NCBI GenBank assembly: GCA_016745215.1
Contig: CP050890.1
Coordinates: 3,348,001-3,412,000 of the forward strand
Direction of reading: 5' to 3'
DNA: 64,000 nucleotides
Source of the DNA: Thiohalocapsa sp. PB-PSB1
Lineage (GTDB): Bacteria > Pseudomonadota > Gammaproteobacteria > Chromatiales > Chromatiaceae
Shown: positions 56,964-64,000 of the stretch, piece by piece
How the letters are laid out: every line of letters begins with the position of its first letter
Position numbering within the stretch: position 1 is the first letter of the stretch
Translations under genes and position numbers: made by a program
The notes under the pieces: generated by a model
The model's database searches: none
What the model was told of the DNA's origin: nothing
What the model saw: the letters and a program-made list of their open reading frames with translations, nothing else

Positions 56964-58358
56964 TCAAGTCATGAAGCCCATGGAGTTGCTGTCGAAGTTA
57001 CCGATATTCGGCAGAATCAGCGGCAGATCGTCGGCTGGCACGCCATACCAGCGCGCCAGCACGGCGGCAACCTGGTCCACTGCAGTGCCGGGGATAAAGC
57101 GGCCGCGACCGCTGATGTCCTGTTCGCCGCCAAGGGTTTGGTCCGGCATTTCGCCATAGAGTCCACCCTGTACCGCGCCACCCAACACAAACTGGATTCC
57201 GCCCCAGGCATGGTCGCTGCCGTCATTGCCATTCATGGCAAAGGTGCGGGCGAATTCGGAGGCGGTGAAGCTGGTGATCTTGTCGGCGAGGCCGCTGGTC
57301 TGGCTCCAGCTATGCATGGCCTGCATGCCCGCGGCCAACTCACGGAGCAGGGACGGATGTCGGTTGTTCTGGTTGGAGTGGGTATCGAAACCGCCCATGG
57401 AGCAGAAGAAGGTCTGCCTGCGGATGCCGATCTGTGACGCGACACTGATCACCTGGGCGACGCTGCGCAGTTGTGAGCCGAGTCGGTTGTCCGGGAAGCC
57501 ATCGATCGGACTGGTACCTTGCAGCGCCTCGGCCAGCAATTGATTACCCTCCAGTGAGCGTGCCTTGGTGCTGCTGTAAGCTGTGTCGAAGACATGGTTG
57601 CTGGCGAATAACAGCGCGCGACGACCTGCATCCAGCCGTTGTTGCAAGTTGCCGTTGACATAGCGGCTGACCGGTACTTGCAATTGGCCGTTGCTGTTGA
57701 TCGCATAGGGCAAAACTTGTTCGCCGACTTGAATGACATTGTCGCCGGATAGGGAGACGTTGGTGAAAGTCGACAGGCCGATATTGCTGGCGAAGAAGTA
57801 GTCGCCGAGGCGCCCGTTCCAGCCGGTATAGCCCTGGTCGGAGCTAAAGATGCCGCAGGTCTGCGTTTGAAACTGTTGGTCCGAATGCGAGCCGATGCTT
57901 GGCGGGCGCGGTACACTGCGATCCTGATACTGCGCCTTGTTCATGGGCGCCAGCAAAGGGCCAACATTGAAGGTGACGGCAAGCTGTCCAGCGTTGACAT
58001 AGGCTGGATGCAGCGCGCCGAGATCCGGATTCAGGCCGAAAGCGCGGCCCTGTGCATCCTGGTGCTGGGCATCCGCAAGCGGCAGCAAGGTTTCGCGCGG
58101 AATGCCGAGAGCGCGTCGCGCTTGGGCATAAATGGCGTGCCCGTCCGGATCGGATGGCACCACGCAGTTGTAGGAATCGTTGCCGCCGAACAGAAAGATG
58201 CAGATTAACGCCTTGTAGTCCGATGGCACTTCCGCGGCGGCGGCCAATCGGGTCCAGTTCAAAGCAGCCATGCTGGACAGTGCGGCGCCGGAGCCGGCCA
58301 ATGCACCGAGTTGACCGAGGAAGCGCCGACGCGCGCGTTGCTGAATGGAATTGCGCAT
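56964..58358 (-). CDS. DUF1501 protein with Tat signal
   Basis: 464 residues. Twin-arginine signal with R10-R11-R-F-L followed by a hydrophobic segment. DUF1501 marks: 'ALICIFLFGGNDSYNCVVPS', 'MGGFDTHSNQN' and 'NDGSDHAWGGIQFVLGGAVQ'. The family is related to sulfatase/alkaline-phosphatase-like folds and is almost always encoded beside a DUF1800 gene. The start lies 5 bases after the DUF1800 stop, so the two are co-transcribed and probably work as a pair outside the cytoplasm. Confidence 0.92.
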   Translation of the reverse strand: MRNSIQQRARRRFLGQLGALAGSGAALSSMAALNWTRLAAAAEVPSDYKALICIFLFGGNDSYNCVVPSDPDGHAIYAQARRALGIPRETLLPLADAQHQDAQGRAFGLNPDLGALHPAYVNAGQLAVTFNVGPLLAPMNKAQYQDRSVPRPPSIGSHSDQQFQTQTCGIFSSDQGYTGWNGRLGDYFFASNIGLSTFTNVSLSGDNVIQVGEQVLPYAINSNGQLQVPVSRYVNGNLQQRLDAGRRALLFASNHVFDTAYSSTKARSLEGNQLLAEALQGTSPIDGFPDNRLGSQLRSVAQVISVASQIGIRRQTFFCSMGGFDTHSNQNNRHPSLLRELAAGMQAMHSWSQTSGLADKITSFTASEFARTFAMNGNDGSDHAWGGIQFVLGGAVQGGLYGEMPDQTLGGEQDISGRGRFIPGTAVDQVAAVLARWYGVPADDLPLILPNIGNFDSNSMGFMT

Positions 58359-58363
58359 AGTGG

Positions 58364-61300
58364 TTACTCCTCAATCAGGTACTCAGAAGAGGTGACGATC
58401 AGATAGACGGCGGCGAGGATGCGGGTGAGACGCCCGTTTTCGCCTTGTCTTGCGTAGTCATTGAAGATTTGTTCTTCGAGCACAGCGCGCATGGACTGGG
58501 TCATCCGGCCGTTCAGCAACAGCATATCGAGGTGCTGGATGATCTTGGCCAGGCTGGAATCCGCCATGGCTTGTTCCATGGTTAGGTCATAATAGTTCGC
58601 ATCGGCTTGGGTCGCGCCAAGGGTCCAGCTGTCCATCAGCGATACTGCGCCGGTGATCTGGGTCTCGTCGATCATTTCCAGCTCTGGCGAATAGAGCCCA
58701 AGATCCGCGATCTCGCCCGGGTTCTGGAAGTCCGGTTGAAAGAAATTGAACACCGATGGGGCCGCTAAGGGTACTTGGCCGAGCGGCGACAAGTGTTCCG
58801 GTCGCAAGCGGATCTGCTCGACATCAACCCCGAGCGCCCGCCATAGACCGGTCAGCTGCAACAGTGGTTCCTTGATTTTGCCGAACGCATAGGAGGTTGG
58901 CGAAGGGCTGCTCGGATCATCATTGGCCGCGGCCGGCGCCATTGCATCCAGGGGATCGGGGGAGCCGGTGCGAGCCTCTTGGTCGAGCAAGACTGCCTTG
59001 ATGGTTTCGCCAAGGTTACCATCGCTGTTTTCGAAGGCCGCCGTCACCCGGCCAATATAGTCCGGACTTGGGTTGCTGGTGACAAAGCGCTGGATCAACT
59101 GCCGGCTGATGAACGGCGCCACGTTCGGATGCGACGCGATATTATCCAGCGCGCGGGCCAAGTCTTCCTGTCCGCCGAGATTGGCCGGGATCAGTTCGCC
59201 GCCTAGCAAGCGCTTGGGTCCGTCCTCATGTTCGTTCGGGTCCAGCAGCATCGGCAGACGCCATTTGTCGGCGCCGGACGGCAACGCGTAATCCCAGCCG
59301 GTAAAGACGCGGGCGTATTGCATCAGGTCTTGTTCGCTGTAGGCCGGGATCGGCTCGCCTTGCTGATTCAGCAGCGGTTCGCCATCGGCTTGCAGCTGCC
59401 AGAGTCCGATCGAGAACAATTGCAGTATTTCTCGGGCGTAGTTTTCGTCCGGCACGGTGCCGAGCACCGGATCGGCCTTTTTGTTGCCCGCCATGTCGAG
59501 ATAAAAGCCCATGGCCGGATGTAATGTGACCTGCTCCAATAAGTCGCGGTAACGACCAAAGGCGCCATCGACCAGCATATCGTAATAGTGTAGGGCACCA
59601 AGTGCGCCATCGTCGGTGGATAATACATTGTCGAGATCCGAAATGACGAAAATCTGTGACAATGCGAAGGCCATACGCTGGCGCAACTGATCTGGTGCCG
59701 CGACAGCATGGTGCAGCCAGGCATCAATGCGCAATTGGCGGTTGTCGGCATCAGGCGCGCTTTGGCGCAGCTGCTCGAACAGCGCCTGATGTCCGCTCAC
59801 CGGCGTCCTCGATGCGTCCAATTGGCGTTCAATCCAAACCTCTGGTCCTGTTTGCATCAGATCGGCGATGTCGGCTTTGCTCGGACCGAAGCTGGCCTGT
59901 GTCAGGAAGCGGGTGGCATCCTCCACCGTCATGACCGGGGCGAGCCCCTGAGTGCTGACGGCGATCTCAACATGGCCGATGGCCGATCCACCGCGCCGGT
60001 CGCCGACCTGGTATTCGACATCATCGGTGCCGACAAAACCGAGCGCCGGGGTGTAAAGCAGCCGCCGGCCGTCCGCATGGATAACAGCAGCGCCTGATGC
60101 GTCGGCCGAGTAAGCGTCGTTCAGTACCAGGATGTCGCCGTTCGGATCACTGTCGTTGCCGAGCACATCGATAACGATGAACTGGCCTTGTCCGATACCG
60201 GTACTGGCCCGGTCCGCAACGGCCACTGGATCGCTGTTGTCGAGGGTGCTCAGCGGGCCGCCGTCGGCAGGCTCGCCCGGATCGCCGTCGCCATTCGGAT
60301 CGAGCCGGAATACTAGATCGCCGGCAATCACGGTTTTGCCAAAGCGTGGCCCGGCGTAGCTGACCTCCAGGCTGTCGTATCCGCGGCGTTCGAAGAAGGT
60401 GACCTTGAGCGCATGGCGGCCACGATCAAGACCAATTCGACCACAGCGCTCGCGCGCCGAGTGCAGTCCGTCGTTATCCACCACCAGCCTATCGCCGATG
60501 TACAGGCGGCTGCCATCGTCGGAGCGGGTGCAGAATTGGTAAAAGCCATACTCGGGGATATCGATATAGGCGTCGAAGCGGAAGCCGTATTGATCATCGC
60601 GCAGGCGCGGCTCCAGGCTGAAGCTGTCCAGGGTGCCCTCGGCTACCGGCTCCAGCGTATCGAAGTCTGGTAATTGCCGCCAATTTCCCTCGTAGTAGGC
60701 ATAGTTGACACCGCTGACCAGCGCCGCGGGGTTGGCGTCGGCGTCCTTTAGTTCAGGCAGCCATGTGAAGTCGAGCAGGAGCTGTTCGCGTGCAATCGGC
60801 CGTCGCCGAGCGTCGGGACCGCGAACTTCGACGCTGAGTTGCTGGTCGCCGTAGCGCTGGAAGAAATCCACCTCGATCGGATGCCAGCCAGCCTCGAGTC
60901 CAATGGAGCCGACTTTCTCGCGCATGCTGTGCTGGCCATCGTTGTCCACCACCAGGGTGTCTCCGATCAACAGCCGACTGCCGTCGTCGGAACCGACGAA
61001 GAAGTCGTACCAGCCATCTCGGCCAACCTGCAGATAACCGCGGTAGCGCACCGCGAAACGCTGGGTTTGAGCGATCTCAGCGAGATCAAAGCTGGCGGCG
61101 ATGCCGATCCCGTCGGCATTCAGGCTGGCGAAGTCAGGCATTGCCTGCCATTCGCCCAGATACAGCTCGGATACAAGGCCCGGGATGGACTGCACCGGCG
61201 GCGCGACGCTCTCCAGCAAGGCTGGCAGTTGATCGGGAAAATGGAACAGATTGGTCGCGGCGACCGGCGCACGCGAGTGGTCCGGCAGGGTGAGTTCCAA

Positions 61301-64000
61301 TTCCAATATCTGCCCGCCCCAGTCCTGGAAGAATTCGATACGCACCGGGTGCAGGCCGGCCGCGAGACCGATTCCGCCGATCCCTGCGCCTGGTCCATGG
61401 CGGCCGTCGTTGTCCACCAGTAGGCGGTCGCCGAGCCACAATTTGGAGCCATCGTCGGAGGTCAGGTGGAAGCGATAGAAGCCATCCTCCGGGACGCGCA
61501 GATAGCCGTCGAAGCGCAGACCGAATTTGTGTTCGGCGGTGGCCTGGGCGAGCCCGACCTCGGGACTCAGGCCGATCGTGGTGGGCGTCAGTTCATCGAA
61601 CTCGGGCAACACCTTCCAGGAACCCTGGTACTGGCGATAGGCCAAGCCCGGTTGCGGAGTCTGCGTTGGCGTTATGGCCGGGGTCAATGCGGGTAGGTCG
61701 TTGGCGCCATACAGGTAGGCAGCGGTCGGTATCGGCTCGATTGTGCCATCTGGCAACTGCCATGACAGTTCGATGTGCCGGTCGCCCCAGCGTTGGAAAA
61801 AGACCAGCTCGAACTCGTGCAATCCGGCCTCGAGGCCAAGACTGCCGAAGTTGTCGTGATTGCCGGTGATGGCAAGCACGTCTGTACCGGCGATGCGCAG
61901 GCTCAGGCCATCGTCGGCGCGAGCGAAGAAGCGGTAAAAGCCGTCCTGGGGAACGCGAATACGGCCGCTGAAGCGCATTGCGAAGCGCGTATCAGTGGCG
62001 GCGACGGACAGATCCAGATCAGCGACCGCTCCGAATAGTTCCGGTTCGAGGGTGTTGAAATCCGGCGGGCTATCGAACTTTCCGGTGGTAAAGGCGTAGG
62101 CGAGCCCGGCACGCTGATCGGGGTCCTCGTGCAAGGCTTCCATCAGGGCTGGCAGCTGGTCGGTGTCATGCAGAAGGATGGATGGATGGATCTCGCTGGC
62201 ATTGAGTACGCCCGGTGGCGCGTGCCTCAGCGACAAGGTCTGCTTGCCCCAGCGATTGAAATAGCCGACGCGCATAGGGTGCAGCCCGGCATCGAGTCCG
62301 ACGCTGCCATAGACTTCCCGGGAGCCATGCAAGCCGTCATTGTCGAGGATTTTCTGGCCATCGATCCAGAGTGCAGAACCGTCGTCGGAATTCAGGAAAA
62401 AACGATGAAAACCAGGCTCATCAATGCGCAGCCAGCCGTCGAAGACGAAACCGAATTGATTGTCGTCCGCGCGCGGTTCGAGACTGATTCCGTCAACCAC
62501 GCCATGCGCCCGGACAGCAGCGGGTTGCATGTCGGCGAGCGCCTGCCAGGTGCCCTCGAAATAAGTGTAGGCAAGGCCAGGCGAGATCGGCGCGGAGGGT
62601 GTATCTCCCATCAGATAGTCGGGCAGCTGCGATTGTAGATGATGGAGCGCGGTGAATGGCAATGGCCGCGGTGCCTGCGTTCCTGGCGGCTGATAGAGCA
62701 CGCTCAGTTGATCGGGGCCGCCGCGTTCGAAGTAATCGATGCGGATTGGGTGCAGACCGGCTTTGACTGGAATTGCGCCGATCTGCTCCGAATTGCCGCC
62801 CCACAGGCGTTCGCGGGCGGCGACCTGCCGATCGCCGATCCAGATCGCGGCCGCGGCGCCGCAGTTCAGGATAAAGGCATAGATGCCATCGACGGGAAGC
62901 TCGATGAATCCACGGTAAGAGAATGCATAGTGGTCGTTAGTCAGACGCGGTTCCAGGTTCGCATTGGCAACGACACCATGGTCGATCACCGGTTCCAGAT
63001 CCAGGTCCGGCATCCCATCCCAGCGGCCCTCGGCATAACGATAGGCCAGTCCTGGCAATAGGGTTTCGCGAGGCATGACCGGTTCCAGCATCGGCGGCAG
63101 CATATCGAACGCATAGCGAAGGGAGGACGAGGGAATCGGGCCGCGTTGGAAGCCGGGTCCGGACCATTCCACGCTCAGAGCCTCTTCCCCCCAACGCTCG
63201 AAGTAGTCCACCGTGATGCGGTGCGAGCCAGCGGCCAACGCAAGGCTGCCAGTGCGCTCACGCGAGCCGTGCTTGCCATCATTGTCGACTACCTTCTGAT
63301 TACCGATGTAGAGAGCGCTGCTATCGTCGGATCTGGTGGTGAAGCTGTAGATACCGTCCTCGGGTATTTCCAGATAGGCTTGGAAGCGCAGGCCATATTG
63401 ATTATCGTCCAGTGCGGGCGTGGTATCGAAGGCTTCGGCGATACCGAGATAGGCTGGCTCCAGAACGCCGAAATCCGGTAATTGGTCCCAGATGCCTGCG
63501 AAATAGCGATAAGAGATGCCTGGATAGGTTGCCTGTTCGACATTCTCTGGGCTCAGCGGCTCTGGCATCAGAGCGGTATCGAACCAAAGCGCGTTTGGTT
63601 CGATCACATGTGTCTCGCCATCCGGGCCTGTATAGCCGATCTCCAGCCCTTGGTCGCCTTGGGCCTCGAAAAAACTCGCGCGAATTGGATAGTCGCCGGC
63701 CTCCAGGATCAGTGGCTCGCTCCAACGGGTGCGCATGGAGTGGCGGCCATCGTTGGTTACCACCTGCTGCTCGTTTAAGTACAGGGCGCTGCCGTCGTCA
63801 GAGCGCGTATAAAAGCTGTACTCGCCGCTCTGCGCGAGGTGCACCAGGCCCTGGTACAGCAGCGCAAAATCATCCACCAGTGGAATTGTCTCGAGGTCGA
63901 AACCGGCGGAGACGCCATAGCCTGCCGGTGTCAGGTTGTCGAAGTCCGGAAGATTGGCAAAGCGACCATTGTAATAGGTGTAAAATAGGCCGCTGCTGAA
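58364..64000 (-). CDS. PA14-repeat DUF1800 protein, 5' end beyond the window
   Basis: 1878 residues within the window; the frame is open to base 64000, so the N-terminus is missing. Eight PA14-like units of ~145 residues each, marked by 'PGLAYRYAEGRWDGMPDLDL'-type openings and 'SDDGSALYIGNQKVVDNDGK'-type calcium/carbohydrate loops. Then one cadherin-like/Ig domain ('VIDVLGNDSDPNGDILVLND') and the C-terminal ~450 residues of DUF1800 ('ATRFLTQASFGPSKADIADL', 'ENYAREILQLFSIGLWQLQA', 'YARVFTGWDY', 'PNVAPFISRQLIQRFVTSNP'). Unit 3 has CGAAAAIW where the others have the DDGS loop. Probably a secreted surface or matrix-binding protein that works with the DUF1501 partner. Confidence 0.9.
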   Translation of the reverse strand, partial: FSSGLFYTYYNGRFANLPDFDNLTPAGYGVSAGFDLETIPLVDDFALLYQGLVHLAQSGEYSFYTRSDDGSALYLNEQQVVTNDGRHSMRTRWSEPLILEAGDYPIRASFFEAQGDQGLEIGYTGPDGETHVIEPNALWFDTALMPEPLSPENVEQATYPGISYRYFAGIWDQLPDFGVLEPAYLGIAEAFDTTPALDDNQYGLRFQAYLEIPEDGIYSFTTRSDDSSALYIGNQKVVDNDGKHGSRERTGSLALAAGSHRITVDYFERWGEEALSVEWSGPGFQRGPIPSSSLRYAFDMLPPMLEPVMPRETLLPGLAYRYAEGRWDGMPDLDLEPVIDHGVVANANLEPRLTNDHYAFSYRGFIELPVDGIYAFILNCGAAAAIWIGDRQVAARERLWGGNSEQIGAIPVKAGLHPIRIDYFERGGPDQLSVLYQPPGTQAPRPLPFTALHHLQSQLPDYLMGDTPSAPISPGLAYTYFEGTWQALADMQPAAVRAHGVVDGISLEPRADDNQFGFVFDGWLRIDEPGFHRFFLNSDDGSALWIDGQKILDNDGLHGSREVYGSVGLDAGLHPMRVGYFNRWGKQTLSLRHAPPGVLNASEIHPSILLHDTDQLPALMEALHEDPDQRAGLAYAFTTGKFDSPPDFNTLEPELFGAVADLDLSVAATDTRFAMRFSGRIRVPQDGFYRFFARADDGLSLRIAGTDVLAITGNHDNFGSLGLEAGLHEFELVFFQRWGDRHIELSWQLPDGTIEPIPTAAYLYGANDLPALTPAITPTQTPQPGLAYRQYQGSWKVLPEFDELTPTTIGLSPEVGLAQATAEHKFGLRFDGYLRVPEDGFYRFHLTSDDGSKLWLGDRLLVDNDGRHGPGAGIGGIGLAAGLHPVRIEFFQDWGGQILELELTLPDHSRAPVAATNLFHFPDQLPALLESVAPPVQSIPGLVSELYLGEWQAMPDFASLNADGIGIAASFDLAEIAQTQRFAVRYRGYLQVGRDGWYDFFVGSDDGSRLLIGDTLVVDNDGQHSMREKVGSIGLEAGWHPIEVDFFQRYGDQQLSVEVRGPDARRRPIAREQLLLDFTWLPELKDADANPAALVSGVNYAYYEGNWRQLPDFDTLEPVAEGTLDSFSLEPRLRDDQYGFRFDAYIDIPEYGFYQFCTRSDDGSRLYIGDRLVVDNDGLHSARERCGRIGLDRGRHALKVTFFERRGYDSLEVSYAGPRFGKTVIAGDLVFRLDPNGDGDPGEPADGGPLSTLDNSDPVAVADRASTGIGQGQFIVIDVLGNDSDPNGDILVLNDAYSADASGAAVIHADGRRLLYTPALGFVGTDDVEYQVGDRRGGSAIGHVEIAVSTQGLAPVMTVEDATRFLTQASFGPSKADIADLMQTGPEVWIERQLDASRTPVSGHQALFEQLRQSAPDADNRQLRIDAWLHHAVAAPDQLRQRMAFALSQIFVISDLDNVLSTDDGALGALHYYDMLVDGAFGRYRDLLEQVTLHPAMGFYLDMAGNKKADPVLGTVPDENYAREILQLFSIGLWQLQADGEPLLNQQGEPIPAYSEQDLMQYARVFTGWDYALPSGADKWRLPMLLDPNEHEDGPKRLLGGELIPANLGGQEDLARALDNIASHPNVAPFISRQLIQRFVTSNPSPDYIGRVTAAFENSDGNLGETIKAVLLDQEARTGSPDPLDAMAPAAANDDPSSPSPTSYAFGKIKEPLLQLTGLWRALGVDVEQIRLRPEHLSPLGQVPLAAPSVFNFFQPDFQNPGEIADLGLYSPELEMIDETQITGAVSLMDSWTLGATQADANYYDLTMEQAMADSSLAKIIQHLDMLLLNGRMTQSMRAVLEEQIFNDYARQGENGRLTRILAAVYLIVTSSEYLIEE

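Overview
The window is chromosomal DNA from a GC-rich bacterium. The carA-carB-greA block, a zinc-ribbon thioredoxin TrxC, a DksA/TraR-type protein, Sec and Tat export signals, and many RHS, RAYT and IS relics fit a gammaproteobacterium, plausibly a purple sulfur bacterium (Chromatiales). The group is an inference; no rRNA or tRNA gene is present to settle it.

Layout. (1) 1-7520: three tightly coupled exported proteins (TolB-like propeller, FlgD-type Ig protein, TPR lipoprotein) lead into a complete RHS protein with a Sec signal, a cysteine-rich C-terminal tip and a 1-bp-overlapping putative immunity gene. (2) 7521-14470: a repeat-rich island with three complete and two decayed RAYT (Y1 HUH) transposases, two families of RAYT-linked short repeats, a DUF1778/GNAT toxin-antitoxin pair whose toxin carries an amber codon, a DUF6883/Rpn relic, and an orphan phospholipase-A2-like RHS tip with a secreted immunity candidate. 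(3) 14633-20339: a second RHS gene, close paralogue of the first, split by an IS5-family element with a 3-bp target duplication; its tip (DUF6973-like) and immunity candidate follow. (4) 20570-27207: an IS pile-up (IS701, IS4-type nested in ISL3, IS1634) ending in a 50-bp RHS scrap. (5) 27785-31670: an Fe(III)-type ABC importer operon (binding protein, double permease, ATPase) plus a secreted ChrB-like domain protein. (6) 31671-38400: mobile-element graveyard: broken IS1634 and IS4/IS50 transposases, an IS607/IS200 chimera, and two further RHS tip/immunity scraps. (7) 38438-46541: TraR/DksA protein, a metallophosphoesterase gene broken by a 173-bp MITE-like insertion, an AI-2E-family permease, two thioredoxin-type proteins and a periplasmic protein, with a family of 158-bp palindrome-containing MITEs (three full, one partial). 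(8) 46847-52019: carA, carB, greA. (9) 52010-64000, minus strand: an ABC exporter with a PqqD-like relic behind it, a large membrane alpha/beta-hydrolase-like protein, and a DUF1501 (Tat) / PA14-repeat DUF1800 pair running off the end of the window.

Biologically the window has two faces: a conserved housekeeping stretch (pyrimidine/arginine precursor synthesis, transcript cleavage, thioredoxins) and a contact-toxin region in which RHS cores stay alike while tip/immunity cassettes differ and are found as displaced, partly decayed orphans among RAYT and IS elements. The most interesting material is the signal-peptide-bearing RHS module with its three exported partners and the set of five different tip/immunity cassettes. 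I saw no CRISPR array, tRNA, rRNA or replication origin.
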